Below are positions 37,601 through 51,079 of a DNA stretch of 64,000 nt, piece after piece (the stretch's first letter is position 1; each line of letters begins with the position of its first letter). The stretch lies in NCBI GenBank assembly GCA_963277665.1, contig OY728160.1:44934605-44998604 (forward strand), read 5' to 3'. Below the pieces are notes generated by a model. It saw only the letters and a list, made by a program, of their open reading frames with translations, did no database searches and was not told the DNA's origin. Position numbers and translations under genes: made by a program. Source of the DNA: Viscum album (lineage: Eukaryota > Streptophyta > Magnoliopsida > Santalales > Viscaceae).

Positions 37601-39260
37601 CAAGAAATGATTTCAATGATCATTCAAAAGTTATTTTCATACTTAGATGAAATCTGTTGGAAATACCTATACCTTAAATTGGATATTATATTAGGATAAC
37701 ACTCATTTTCATTATATAAATGGTTTATATTTTTACTTCATGGTTTTTATTGAACCAATTTATCTTCCATGGGTTATTCCATGAGAAATTGGTAGTTAAA
37801 TATTCCTATTTTAATGGTTTATTCTATCATGAAATGACTCTAATTTTTTTTCCATAAGTTAGGATATGATAAAAGGTTTATGATTCCTATTTCATTTCAT
37901 ATGTTATGATTTAATGATTTTATGATATTTTTTGACACATAAATAATTGTTTTATTACATTATGGGTGGGCCATATATCTCCCTCCAATGTAATGGGTAA
38001 TAACTTATATGTCATTATATTGAAAAATCTAGAATGTGGGGTGAACCTAGTTTAAGAAAAATTTTATGGAATGAAATGTTATCTCGATTCAGTATGACAC
38101 AACAGTTATGGGGAGTGAATCCAGTTCATTAAGATTGAGATGGAATGTTAAGTAAACATCGATTAAATTTAAAGGGCTTGAACTGGGGGTGAACTAGATT
38201 TAATAATGGAATATTTATAATATAATGGTCTTAAAAGTGAGCATTTACTAATATGGAAATGATTTTATATGCATATGATTATGCAAAAAAATCTATGTCT
38301 TATGTCAATTTTATTATCTGATGGATTTTTTTCTTTTATTCCATAATGATTCATGTCTTATGAAAGTCAAATATTAATTTAATGACTTGATATTATAATA
38401 TTTGATATTAAGGGTATGGTTATATAATGTTACAATAATATTCCAAAACCCTTATATTCATGTTATTCTTATCTTTCTCCCATGATTAACCTTATTGAGA
38501 ATCTGAGTTCACCCTTTTCATATGTTCCATATCCCTATGTTATGAAAATTTGAATTTTGCATGACATGCCTAAAATATTTTCTAGTTATGAAGAACATAC
38601 TTGGAGATAACATAGCTCACCTATAAACTGGTGTTTATGTTTCCTAATTTCCAAAGGCAATAAACTTTGACATCCCTGAGGTTTTTGACTATGTAATATA
38701 ATCAATTTTCTCCAGAAATGATATAATCTCAATGAATTTTATACTTGGGTTTTTTATTTTTTTATTATAGCTAGTATCTTAGTTAACCTATGGAACCCAT
38801 GTTGAAAACCCCTTATAAATATCTCTAAGGCAATGTATGAGACAGTTCATAAGAAGAATTAAAGTATTGGAAAATTTCCTTGAAATTTTTTAATGGATAG
38901 AATGAGTTGTTTCCTATAAATATATCCCAATATAGATTCTACAAGTGAATATGGCACTGATACAGATTATACATAGGGGTAATAGAACCAAAACACCATA
39001 TTGAGAAAGACTCGATTGAGAACTTGTGAATGATAATGTTTCTTGTTGTACACCTAGTTTGAAACTCAAGGAGGATATGCATTAAGAATTTACAAAATCA
39101 TAACAAAAAATCATTATAAATGTAAATATTATATAATTATGAATATACTATTATAATCCTATTCTATCTTAGATTAAAAAATGGTGGTATAATTTTGACA
39201 TCCAATAAATGATTTTTCATGATTATGTGGTTCCCCTCTATTATTACAATTTCTTAGACT
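34659..39260 (+). repeat. X 5' LTR (3' end approximate)
   Basis: Matches 55231-59310 along most of its length. Anchors include GTTCATGCATACGTAT (36476-36491 and 57055-57070) and the block AATCTGAGTTCACC (38500 and 59045). The paired text near 36240-36320 and 56815-56900 shares the same word order. Similarity fades after about 38760; a TTTTGGTCAATGGATGG near 39270 may be a decayed primer site. Confidence 0.75.
38033..38209. repeat. 37-bp tandem array in X 5' LTR
   Basis: Units begin AATG and end near ATGG or CTTG, with a CTAGTTTAA/CAGTTCA-type middle. Two units are exactly 37 bases and others are 32, 42 and 29. The matching array in the 3' LTR (58576-58740) is more regular. Confidence 0.75.
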
Positions 39261-39443
39261 TTGTATTTCTGTTTTGGTCAATGGATGGAACCTGAAGGAA
39301 CCACATTAATGCTAAATGAAAAGATCAATGAACTGATTTTTCTCATAAGAATTAAAATGTTATTGTATTTGGAAGGAACAATATCATATTAATTCCTAGA
39401 AAACATTCTCATTCTATAAATGATGCTGGAAATCTAAACTAAT

Positions 39444-42400
39444 TGTAATGTCCATGATTTATGCAAAGGTATATAAAATTTAATTTCTGGCTTAAATTTT
39501 TATGTAATCAATATTATTACTGAATAAAGGGTTGGAGGATATTTTAGGTGCATCCATGGCTCATTCAGAGTTGAGAGCCCTAAAAATGAAGGAAGTAGAC
39601 CAGGCTACACCATTAGAGGAAACTGCGAGGAAGCTAACATAGGGGTGAGAGGGTCCCATGTTTTTTCTAAAATCGCGCATCCCCAAAATAATGGACATGT
39701 GATTCATTTTGGGTTTGTTAAAGATCCCAAATTCACATTTTATGTATTTTTAGTCAAACTATGTAAATAAACCTACGGTATGTCCCTTCGATGTAGTCGG
39801 AGGTTCATGGTTGGTTCATGTTTTGTCCAAACTGTGGGTCGTGTTTTTTGTGGGAGAAATTATTTTACTTCCCTTAATTAATTTTTTAACCACTTTTCTT
39901 CTCCAAAACCCTGTTTCACTCTATATTGTTTCCCTTTATACATGGTGGTCTCTTCCCCCCTCTCATAGGGGTTTTCATATATCCCTCTAACATGAACATA
40001 TTCTTTAACTATTGCAGGATACAAATACCCCTCTCTAAGATATACCTTTTGACCACATCTATATCTTGGTTCAACTCCCATATTTTGTTCTATTTTGGTG
40101 TGATGGTATTTTTCCTTATTTTTGAGGTTGTGTTAAATCCATCAATTTGTTCCATTTTATGTTGAATTAATGATTTATAATGGATGAGTGGATAATTACT
40201 ACATTGAGGTAGGGGCTACTCTCCTTCTCATTGTTCATCACTTTCTATTAGATGCATTTTTGTGCTACACACAGAGCATTACGACGATGCTTCGTGATTT
40301 TATGTTAAATTTATTTCAACAACTTCATGATTATATAGTGCCATTGTATAGGTATAAACCCATCCATAAGTTTTTCTCCAAGTTTGTGTCCACCAATTAT
40401 TTATTCCCATCTATTATGTCCAATTTTCTTATGCTAGATTGTGAATCACCTTGTTTTTTTTTGTGTTCCCTTTGGTAAAATTACATAGGCTTATGGAATG
40501 GTTTTATAAGAAGGAAGAACCCTAATTTGGATCCCTTCCATGGAATTCCTTTGAAAACTCTTATTTATGGTATATATGTTTAAATATAATATTCATTTTT
40601 ATATGATTGTTGATAGTTGGTCTTTATCTTTAGCTATATGTTTATGCATATTTATATATTCCATGAAATTTTAATGTTACATGGATCCCTTAGATAATTT
40701 CATTGTGATGTTCCCATTCTACATTTGTTAATCATGGTTTCTTATTTATGTTCCATGTTTAATGGCTTGAATTGAATGTTATGTTTTGGTAATATTGTTA
40801 TCTTGGTATATGGAATTTCTATGTGGACATGTAAATTCTTACATGCTATTCCTTGTGGAATATGAATCTTTCTCAAACCTTTATCATCATTAGTTATTTA
40901 TTCCATTCCATATGAATTAAACCATTATGATTTGGATTTAATTAATAGCTTGATAGTTTTTTGGGATGTGATGTTATTTTAATGGAATGTAATTATAAAT
41001 TTTTTCCTTGTGATATGTTCATTGTTTCTATGGATTTACCTTATGGGATTGGATTTACCATTGGACTTGATTTAATAATTCTAGGGATGGAATCTCCATG
41101 CTTGATTGGAATCACTTATCATTTTGTGATTGATACTTTGGCCTTCCATTTCTATGCTAGTTAGGTGGGTTTACTTAAACTGATGAGCGGGGTCATTTCC
41201 CCAGGGAAGCAGCCAAGGATGAACTCACATGGAATGAAGGATACAACATTCCTCTAGTGATACCCGACCCCGTATGTCATGTATATGGAATAGGCCTATA
41301 GTCACCATCCATGTGTGATACTAGGAACATCATATCAGTCACCTTAGATTGACTTGAAGGTATTGGGATATATCATATACAACCATAGAGACTGTTGGTA
41401 TTCTATTTTGACCACCTTAGAAAGGCTCAGGACTCCACCTTTGTATTTTATGGATTGATCATTTTTTTTCTCATATGATATGAATCCTTTATTATTATAT
41501 TGATCTGGTTGTTCTATATCATATTTCTTCTTCATGAAATTAGATAATATATATGTAATGATATATAAATGTGACCACAAAGATAATGAAAAAACATGTG
41601 GTATTTATTAAATCAGTTGGGTAAATTGTAATGGAATATATATATATATATATATATATATCAATTAGTAACATAATAGACAATACTTTATGTCATATTT
41701 ATTAGGAAGAAGTAGGTGGTATTGTTCGGGAGTTCTTTCAAGAATTCATACCGAGGTGGATATATTTTTATTCCGTTATTACTTGGATTTTTATATTATT
41801 AAAAACTATTAAATATTTTGTTCAATAAAATTTATTGTTCTAGACACCTTGGGTGCTTGAATACTGAGATTCATATCTCACACCCTGCTCAGGCACTGTT
41901 TGGAACTCAAGTATAAATTATGGTCAAAAGTATGGTCAATAGGAAACATGTTGTATCTGATGTTTGATTTATTTTCTATTATAGGATGGAGCATAGGTCC
42001 GAGGACTGACCATATGATTTATATTATTATAGTATTAGTTTTTTTTACTTTTATATATCATTCCATCATGTTTTATTTGATTGTATCCCTAGATTTAAAT
42101 ATTTCATTTTTTATATCATCGTGAACATCATAATTTTTGTATTTAATATTGTTTATTCAGTTTCTATTGATTATTCATTTTTCTATTGCATAGATGTTTA
42201 CTTATCTTCTACTACTGTCTATTCATTATTATTATTATTCTATTTATTACCTATCATATTTTTATTTACATACTTGATATATGTGGGATTAATCACCCCA
42301 AATAAACACCCTTGGCCGTTGATACTATTCAGTTGTCTATGGAATTTGGAGAGATGTATTTAAAGTCATGTGTCCACCTTCTCGGGGCATTGTTGAGTGG

Positions 42401-42453
42401 ATTTTGGGATAGGATCCTACAAAGTAGTATAATAGAACTATTTCATTTTTCAT
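39444..42453 (+). repeat. Z 5' LTR
   Basis: Starts TGTAATGTCCATG. It aligns with 47943-51037: 40490-40560 against 49000-49070, and 41170-41300 (GTCATTTCCCCAGGG...GGAATAGGCC) against 49690-49810. Readings at 39926-40165, 40188-40478, 40961-41164, 41900-42124 and 42121-42363 lie inside the repeat and have no family motif. I treat them as chance openings. Confidence 0.87.
41637..41661. repeat. (TA)n microsatellite in Z 5' LTR
   Basis: About twelve TA units. The same site in the 3' LTR (about 50144-50157) has only about seven, so the tract length changed after insertion. Confidence 0.9.
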
Positions 42454-42457
42454 ACTA

Positions 42458-42470
42458 TTTGGTTTTAGAC
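42458..42470 (+). other. Z primer-binding site (decayed)
   Basis: TTTGGTTTTAGAC, followed by GGACCTTGGGATTCAGACATG-like leader text (42480-42500), matches the usual TTGGTATCAGAGC with several changes. Confidence 0.55.
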
Positions 42471-42899
42471 ATGGGATAAGGACCTTGGGATTCAGACATG
42501 ACCATATGATTGGACAATGCAAAACCATGTATAGGGGAAATTGAAATGTCCTTGGTTTGGTGTTTCAGTTATACATTACATCAATTATCATGGATACAAC
42601 CTCATTATTGGGTGATTCACATGTTTTATGGTGTTAATATGTTGATTCTATTAAAATGGGTATTTCAGTTACATAATCCCATTATGATGAGGGAATATTG
42701 TGGAATGCATTATATTAGACACAATATAAGTAAAAATTCCATACATCATTTCCATTCCATTTCTAAATTTCCATGTTAATTTTTTAGATTTCATGTGATT
42801 TATTATTATTCTTTGTAGTTCTTATTTTGTTAAAAATTTAAATGTTTTCCAATAAATCTTCTAGAAATATGAAACTATTTGTGTTAAGTGGATTCCACA

Positions 42900-44330
42900 T
42901 TCCACTCAGGAGGTGTGTGATCCCATATGAATTGGAAGGGTGATCCACCCAATTCCTCAAAACTAAATGGGTCATTAAACCTATAAATGATTTATGGTAA
43001 AAACCACCATTTAAAAAGAAATGGATAGCTTATATGGTAATTTGAGACCATAACTATGACCCTAACATGGATATGGGTTGTATTCCATGCCCCTGGTGAT
43101 CCTTCTAATAGCTTTTCTTCCTATCTAAACCTGACTCTAAGAGCAGGATGTCAGATTTTTGTGTTTAGAGGTGGTCTTTGTATCTTTCCTACTTATTGAT
43201 TTCTTTATTTACACTCTTTACCTACATAATCTACCTATTATTAATATTGTATAAGGGGTGAATTTTTAAATTACATAACTATGCCATCATGACGTCCACA
43301 TGATGATCACCAAAAGAGTGGTGATGAGCACACCCTAGTGGTGGTTTTCCATGAGCCACCTTTGATATATCCAATAGTAACACATAAGGTACCACCAGAT
43401 GATATTCCTCTAGGTGTATTTGCTTAGTTAAGGGATAGTTTTCTCATGTTCATGAATTTTTTTCAGGGTTCCCCCCATCATGATCATACTATGATATTTC
43501 ATAAATGATACTTTCAGTAGTAGCATCTATCCACCTTCTTAGGGGATGGAAGAAGACATACTATAGAGTCAAGGATAGATGTTATGGTTTCTATATTATG
43601 ATATCTTGAGAGGAAACTAGAGATAATGGTCAAGATTTCTACCTACTTGCTTCATGACTTCACCAAGTTTTGGTGCGATGTCATTTCTCAATGATAACAT
43701 TTATGAGGAATTATTTGGGAAAACATCTAAATATATTTATTTGACTAGTTCATTACATACACATTGATTGAAAATCATGACTGAGAGTCCATGGAACATC
43801 AATAGGTATCTATGAAATTTCTTGAGTACTCTTCTCTCTTCACTAAGATAAAACATTTTTCTCTATCTCTAACTAGTGACGAGTTGACAAAAACATGGAA
43901 TTTTGAGGATGTTCTTTGGAATTATGTTTGATATCTTTTTGACTTATTCTCTTTCACTTCCATGAAAGAGATTATAAACCATTCCCAAATTACAGAATTA
44001 AATCTCATAGAAACCTTTCATTTGAGCCTGGGTGGTTCAGTTCCAAAAAAGGTGATGGTTCTTCTGGTATTTCGAAGCACCATTTAAGGGTTGAATATGT
44101 GGGTAGATCCATCTAGGTGATGAAAAATGATTCTATAGTATATCCCTAGTATGGAAATCCATGTTACAAGAATCCTCAGTTCATAAGGAACTCGATCGAA
44201 TGACAAGAATGCAGCAGGTTGGGTCATCGTTAGTACATCTTCCAAAATTCTCTCCATCATCTAGTGGAAAAAATCTTTACCTACACCCATATCATGTAAA
44301 AGGTCTATGACGCCATTCCAAGTTATGATT
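42900..44330 (+). pseudogene. Z gag remnant
   Basis: The C-terminal part of the gag core is readable near 43830-43930 as IKHFSLSLTSDELTKTWNFE then DVLWNYV, matching the Phe-x-x-x-Leu/Val...Glu...Phe-x-x-Gly-Leu pattern of this domain. Upstream FFQGSPPHHDHTMIFH (about 43450) may be its N-terminal Pro-Pro block. ECSRLGHR near 44205-44228 is probably what is left of a zinc knuckle. Multiple frameshifts prevent any continuous reading. Confidence 0.6.
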
Positions 44331-44339
44331 TGGTTATCT

Positions 44340-44830
44340 CATATTTGATCTAGGGGAGACAGTAGTGGCCTTGTATGAGGTTGTTAGGGGATACATCTTA
44401 TGTGTCATTAGTGAGGATCTTATTAGTCTAGTAATATGGAATCCTAGGTCCAAGGATCAAGATATATTCATGTGGTGAATCCATTACTGGAAGAGAATAA
44501 TATAGTTCTATCTATGATAATAGGTACTTTTCTAGAGTCCTCTATATTAGTTCCTACCATTTTTGAAACCATTGCATTCCAATCTTATATATTAGCTTCT
44601 TGTGTGGATAGTATTGTTCTTTCTATCAAGTACTTATGTGGTGTAATGTCCCTCCCAAAAAAATTGAGGGTCAGAACAGAGGAAATACCCTTGTGTCAGG
44701 AGTTCCCCTTGATATTGTTTAGTGTCATTTCCTCTTGAGTTTCTTCATCCTCAAAATGAATGGATTTGATGGAATTCTTGGTCTTGAGTGGTTTTTTCTA
44801 TATCATGACCATGTAGATTTATATTGACAT
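44340..44830 (+). pseudogene. Z aspartic protease remnant
   Basis: The reading at 44472-44738 includes IIGTFLESSILVPTIFETIA and ASCVDSIVLSIKYLCGVMSL, followed by RVRTEEIPLCQEF. The order matches a chromovirus protease, with the catalytic Asp-Ser/Thr-Gly replaced by Phe-Glu-Thr. In another frame MNGFDGILGLEWFFLYHDHVD (about 44757-44820) gives the C-terminal block; the quoted string spans two short blocks. Good family match, inactive. Confidence 0.8.
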
Positions 44831-45059
44831 AGAATGAACTTCACAACATATAATAGAAGTATCTGTTTACAAAAGGGAAGATGGTATATCTAGGTAGATC
44901 GAGCTAGACCCATGTTAGTTAGACATGGCAGAGTGACAACTCAGTCAGCGAGTCTCTATGAGAAATCAAGTAAAATATATAGTAGAACTCTTACATATAT
45001 TGGATTAGTTATATGACATCAGTCATGATGATTTATATTGAATACCTCATTAAAGATAT

Positions 45060-45660
45060 GTTGTGTTCACCATATATTTAGTTCTAGGTGGGGCACCAGT
45101 GTCCATTTCTCTATATAGGATGTCTCCTACAAAGCACCAGGAAATAAAAAATCTTCTTAAAGATTTTGAGGATAACAGTTTTATACAATCCTTGACATCA
45201 CTATGGGGTTCACCAGTCCTTTTCACCATGAATTTGGATGATACACTTTTATTTTGTAGGGATTAAATGGGTTCAATGAGCATAAAATGAAGAACCATTT
45301 TCCATTGCCTCATTTAGATGGAATCATAGACCAACTCTAAGGGGAATTTTTTTTCTATGGTATACTTATATGGTTGAGATATCACTTGGTTCATTTAAGA
45401 ACATTAGATATACCATTTAATGTGTTCTAGAACATGTTTGTCTTGTATGAGAACTTAGTTTTTATATTTATGCTGACAACAACATCTATAGTCGTTGTGG
45501 ATTTGTTGAATCTAGTTTACCACCTGTATCAAGACTCCTTCATGGTAGTTTTTGTAGATTACATATTGGTGTACTCACATGACATACATTTCCATGGAAA
45601 CTATCTTTAGACAATTTTCATTATAATTAGGGAGAACCATATATATGTGAAGCTCAATAA
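45060..45660 (+). pseudogene. Z reverse transcriptase remnant
   Basis: The reading at 45063-45266 gives PVSISLYRMSPTKHQEIKNL, FIQSLTSLWGSPVLF and an LDDTLLFCRD segment. Next come HFPLPHLDGIIDQL (about 45300), then FMVVFVDYILVYSHD (45540-45590). The catalytic loop is FVDY, so the second Asp is lost. The N-terminal half is among the longest preserved pol stretches in the window. Confidence 0.9.
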
Positions 45661-46400
45661 ATCTTAATTTTAGATCAGTAATGTTCAATTAATTAGTATG
45701 GTCATATCAGAGGAAGGTGTATATGTTGAACAATAGAAGTAGGGTTCCATGGTTTTATAGGATTAACCTAAAAATTTGTTTGACATACATATAATATTAG
45801 AGCATTCTGGATATTACCAGTGATTTATCTTGGACTTCTCCTCCTCTATAGTGCCTGGTATGTCTCGGATTAAGGAGGGTGTGTAGTTCCTGTGGACTAA
45901 ATTAGGTGATAAGGATTTTCATGAGTTAAATGGAATACTCACTTCATCGATAATTTTTATTATTCTCAAGATGGTAGGATTTATATAGTCTAATATGATG
46001 ATATTGGGATTTCGCTAGGTGAAGTACTGATGTAAGGTAATTGTGTTTTGGAATATAGAACATCCCTGCTGAGGCCTCAAAAGTGAAAATGTGGTATGGA
46101 TGACCTCAAGATTTCAGTAATTGTACATGATTAGTGATATGGGAGACTCTACCTATTGGTAGAGTGATTAATTATTTATATAGATCATAGATGTTTAAAA
46201 TATATATCCACACAGTGGGACTTGAATTTGAAGTAATAAAGGTGCATAGAATAGACAAAATTCATAGTCTTTGACCATTCTTATACACCTATCATGTTTA
46301 ATGTCATGGATCATGATTTGAGCCAGAAAACATAGACACAAGACATCAAGGTGGCCATAAGTTAGTGGAAGATTGTGGATATGTTTTCTTAGTTTCATCT
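45660..46400 (+). pseudogene. Z RNase H and RT-connection remnant
   Basis: MVISEEGVYVEQ (about 45700) is the block after RT. A decayed FKIYIHTVGLEFEV (about 46195-46235) corresponds to the Lys-Tyr-Ile-Phe-Thr region near the RNase H C-terminus. The Asp-containing active-site strand is not readable. Assigned mostly by position between RT and integrase. Confidence 0.5.
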
Positions 46401-46469
46401 ACAGGTTCCATAATATTACTGACAACCATTATTACTAGCTCTGACAGTGGAAAAACATCTTATAGAATG

Positions 46470-47330
46470 GGTCAAAATGTTTTAGATATCAAAATCGATG
46501 TACCTCATTTTGTGGGAGATTATCATGGAGAAAACCCATATCATGGTTGTGTTGTTAATGGAAGTGAGACCCTTTTCTATAGTGGGCATGTTTGGGTGCC
46601 TGCATATATATGGGAAGAGATGATAAGGGGTTCTTAGGACATTTGTTTTGGAATTTCATCATGGTATTGCCAATATGTATCAGTATATCCATCATCAATA
46701 TTTGTTTCCAGGAAGGAAGTGATAGATTGTAGGAATCATTACTCTTTGCTCTACCTGTTAGCAGGTGAAGATTGTGTACTACTGACATGTTGGACATCTA
46801 CAAAATATATCTATTCCTAAGTGGTAATAGAGCTACCTAAAAATGGATTTCATGAATGTCTGGTCGAAGTCTTCTTGATGTAGTGATGTGGTATGGGTGA
46901 TTGTCGATATGTCATTAAATTTCACAAAGTTCCTACCAATCAAGGAATCCTTATATGTTGATGAGTTGGGAAGGATTTAAATCTTATAGATAGTGAAAAT
47001 TCATGGTGTGAGTTTTTCTATCATTTTAGACTGAGATTCTCGGGAAACTCCATCATTATGGAATGGGTTGGATAAGTCACTTGGTTCATAGGTTTTTTTG
47101 AATGATTCATATCACCCTTAGACCGATGGGCAGTAAGATTGGACCAAATATGTGTTAGAGGATATTCTCCAGGACTGTATACATGATTCTAGAAGATATA
47201 AGGAACATAATATTACTCTAGTTTAATTTAAATATAATAATAACCTACATGAATCAATTTATATGTCTTTGTATCATAATATCTATGGTAAAATTTTTTG
47301 TTCACCTCTTTCCTGGTGGAAGTCAGGGGA
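46470..47330 (+). pseudogene. Z integrase remnant
   Basis: VNGSETLFYSGHVWVPAYIW (46550-46610) is the entry to the zinc-finger part. MDFMNVW (46843-46863) carries the first catalytic Asp and WVIVDMSLNFTKFLPI follows (46890-46940). IVKIHGVSFSIILD (about 46990-47030) keeps the second Asp. TDGQ, a stop, then DWTK (47121-47150) is the third site, with Asp in place of Glu. LVXFKYNNNLHESIYMSLYH and IYGKIFCSPL end the core. The gene would have inserted element DNA. Confidence 0.88.
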
Positions 47331-47539
47331 GGTAGCTCTATTAGGTCATGGCCTTGTGAAGGATACTTCAAAGTAAGTCTAGCTAATTCAGAAGAATATG
47401 GATACAACTACATCATGATAAATGTATTATACTGATCATCTTCTTATACCACTAGAGCTCAAGTTTGGACATTGGGATTATTTTGTGTATCATCTAGGAT
47501 GGATCATAATGTAATCACGAGACACGGTATGTTATCAAT

Positions 47540-47900
47540 GAGACATGTTGGGACTTTTTGAGATAATGGATCATGTTGGGATGGTAGTCTATCGATTCCT
47601 ATTATATTAGAGGAAATGATTCATGAAAGTCATATTCCATGTGTGAAATCTTTGATAGTATCATCTAGACCCATTGAAATCATTTGATCATATATATATT
47701 GGTCTATAAGTGTATGTGTCTTTCTATGAGCATCCAACTCATATAATTGATCATAGCACCACAGTTCTCTGAAGAAGGTTATTTCCTTTTTTCCATATTT
47801 TATGGAATAACATATGTCATCTGAAATAAACCAAGGATTTGTAGGATGATTTATCTATGTAGTGTATAGAACTGTATTTTTATGACATTGTACCACCCTC
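47540..47900 (+). pseudogene. Z post-integrase and chromodomain remnant
   Basis: FEIMDHVGMVVYRFLL (47550-47610), VIFHV (47625) and YHLDPLKSFDHIYIGL (47660-47705) precede VYVSFYEHPTHIIDHSTTVL (47710-47770). The last segment matches the first strand of a chromodomain, and FFHILWNN (about 47800) its core. It has the same domain order as E1. In related elements this module reads histone marks and biases integration. Confidence 0.78.
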
Positions 47901-47909
47901 GGAAGGGAA

Positions 47910-47942
47910 GCTTTGGGAAGAGTTGTTTTAACTAGGGTAGGT
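47910..47942 (+). other. Z polypurine tract
   Basis: GAAGGGAAGCTTTGGGAAGAG and AACTAGGGTAGG lead directly into the LTR start TGTATCAT at 47943. The first is quoted as position 47901-47921, the second ends at 47940. Confidence 0.6.
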
Positions 47943-50900
47943 TGTATCATTTCAAATTTATCCAATGGCACATTCCATTTAAATTTTGGTTAAAATTTCA
48001 TTAAGATGGTCATGTTTTGTATGAAAAAAAGGTTAAAGGAAGTATCAAGTGTGTCTAGGGATTCTAAAGTGCCCATAACCCTAAAAATAGAAGAAGTACA
48101 GTATGGATCATTGATAGAGGAAGTTGTGCGGTAGAAAACAGTGGGGTGTAGATAGACACATGGTTTATCTAAAATAGTGTGACCCCAGTCACATGGCCAT
48201 AAAAATGATTATATGTTTTGGGTAGAGGCCAAATTCATAGTTCTTTAATGGTCGGACAAACCTTATGATGAACCATGTGGTTTACCCCTTGAAAAAGTAG
48301 TAGGCACACAGTTGGTGCAAAGGATAGACAAAATATGAGGTCAAACTATGCGTAGGGTTTTTATGTTGAAATTCTATTTTTAACCTAATGAACCTCTTAA
48401 CCTATTTTCTTATCATAGCACCTCTTTTTATTGTGATTTTTCTTTACTATTGGTGCATGGTGTTATCCTCCTTCAACCCATATGTTTTTTGAAATATCTA
48501 TCATCTCTCGTCAGATTCCTTCACCGATAAAAGCTATATAAAGTCATCTATAAAATATACCATTTACTCTATTTTATTTCTTGGTTCTTATCCAATATAT
48601 TGCACTATTTTTGTGTGAAATAAATTTTTCCATTTTGTGGGTTTTTTGAAATCTATCGATTTTATTCATTTTAGTTTTAATCAAGTCATGATAATGAACA
48701 AGATGATTATTACAACATCCTGGTAGGGGTATATTATATTTCCCATCAATTGAAAATTTTATTTAATGTGTCATTACTATACAAACTATACCTCCCAGTT
48801 ATGCTTTGTTACTGCATATTCAATTTATTGAAATGGGTTTTCTTCTTTTTAGTGACCATAGATTGAGGTGAAACCCATCTGTACGATTTACACCTTATTT
48901 GTTGGCCACCCCTTGGGTTTTACCATCCTTTATGCCCAATTTTCCAATGCATATTTGTGAACCACCATAAATGTGTTTATTACCTTTGGTTAAATGACAT
49001 TGGGTTATAAAATGGGTTAAAATTAATGAAAAACCATGGGTTGGATCCATTACATGGAATGCCTAAAATAACTCGCATTCATTGGATACTTGTGTAAATA
49101 TCATATGCCTTTTTATTCTTTCTGATAGTTCTGATTTATCTTTAAAATAAATTATTCTTATTTACATATTCCATTCCATTTTCTTATTACATTGATCCCT
49201 TAGATAATTTCCCTATTACACGATCATTCTATTTTTGTTAATATTGATTCATGCTTCATGTACCATGTTTCATTGATCAAATTGAATTCTATGTTTTTAT
49301 AAGCTTTTTATCTTGAGATATTGAATACTAAAAAATAAATGTAAATGTTTAAATTATATGACTTGTTTCATATGACTCTAGATCATTCCTTGTTCTCCTC
49401 TATTTCATTATTCCATGCCATATGAATTGATATTTTTTTATTTGGTTTAATCGAATAGCTTGATATATTTTGTCATGTGATGTTTATTTAATGGATTGAA
49501 ATTATAAATGCATGCCTTGTGATATATTACTTGTTTATATGGATTACCCATAAGGGATGTGAGAGAACATTGGTCTGTATTTAAGGATTACATTGATGGA
49601 CTCGCCATACTAGCTGGAATCACTTGCCGTGCTGGGAGAGAAAATTTGGCTTTTCCATGTACGGGATTTCTAGGTTAGTTTACATATAATCACAAGTGAG
49701 GCCGGTTACCCAAAGGGATACCCTGCATGGACCCATTTTATAACATGGATATTCCATGATTCGGGTGATACTCATCCCCTTTTGTGAAATACATGGAATA
49801 GGCTCTGATTCACCATCCTAGAGTGATATAGGGGTCACCGTATGGGATTCCTTTGAGAAACTTAGTGGTATTGGTTTATATCAGAGGCACCCATAGAGAA
49901 TATTAAGATTATCAATAGATAACATTATATGAGCTTGTGACACCACCTTGGTATTTCACCAATTCATTTTTGGTTTTCTCATATGAGGTGCATCTTTAAT
50001 TATTACCATGATCTAGTTGTGTTGTCTCAAGTGGCTTCTTTTTTATACTTTATCATGCTTATGTAATGACATATAATTGTGACCTCTAAGATAATTACCA
50101 TTCATGTGGTCTTATTTAATTTTTTTGATTAAATTTTAATATCATATATATATATATCAATCATTACTATCCCATGTAATTCTTTTAAATTTCCATCATA
50201 GGTCTAAGTTAGTTGTATGCGTCAGGTTCCCTTTCAGGGTCTCAGACCGAGGCTAATACCTTTTAATATATTATTAACTTGATTTAACTATTTTGTAACA
50301 TTGTTACATACTATATTACATGAAATGGATTATCCTATACACCATTGGTGTGGGCATGCTGAGATTGAGATCTCACAACCTGCTCAGGTGTCAGTCATTA
50401 CTCGATTAAACATTATGATCCGATGTATGGACAAGGGGAAGTGTATGGAATTATATGTCTGATATAATTGATTCTATAGAATGGAAAATGGGGAAGAGGA
50501 ACAATAGTATGCTTAATATTCTTATAGTAACAGTTTTCATTATTTTTTATTTCATCCCATAATTTTTATGATTGTATACCAAGCTACACATAATCACATT
50601 TTGTATGCAATGATGGAAATCATCATTTTTATCCAATATTGGTTTTTTAGTTTCTATTTTACATAAATTTATATATTTCATGGCTGTTTACATTTCTTTA
50701 ACTTATTTATTTTCTTTATTATGGTTTTGATAATTATTACGTATCATTTTCACTGTTCATACTCAATCATTGAAGGAATATTATCCCCACAGACACATGA
50801 TAGGCCCTCGCTGCTTGTTAGCAGCCTTTGGAATTTGCAAATATGTGCTTGAGTTCATGTAGAGACCATATCATATAACTGTTTTATGGAATATTGGGAA

Positions 50901-51037
50901 TGATGATACACTAAAAATATGGGGAACGAAGCTCTGTTGAGTCATTCAAGAGGAAATGTAACCCTTCATTTTGTGGCTCTTTTAATTTAGTATATTTTGA
51001 AAATTGGATAAGTAAAACTATTTTTTTTTCATTCTAC
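47943..51037 (+). repeat. Z 3' LTR
   Basis: Starts TGTATCATTTC after the polypurine tract and ends near ATTCTACA. Alignable with 39444-42453 throughout, with many substitutions and small gaps. This implies a long time since Z inserted, although X must be older still. Confidence 0.87.
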
Positions 51038-51079
51038 AATGTTTAGAACGTAAAAAATATAATTTTGGTTTTCTATCAT

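Larger units (their letters stand above)
39444..51037 (+). mobile_element. Z: complete nested chromovirus (about 11.6 kb)
   Basis: LTRs at 39444-42453 and 47943-51037 flank a 5.5-kb plus-strand internal region. In order this holds primer site, gag, protease, RT, RNase H, integrase, post-integrase and chromodomain, and polypurine tract. It is the best-preserved architecture in the window, though every domain has stops. It sits inside element X. The five bases flanking each side (CTAAT and ATGTT) do not match, so the target duplication has decayed or the ends are off by a few bases. Confidence 0.87.

Noticed and set aside
40188..40478. 96-residue plus-strand reading as a possible host gene
   Set aside because: It lies inside the Z 5' LTR. 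The matching part of the 3' LTR (about 48730-48990) does not keep the frame.
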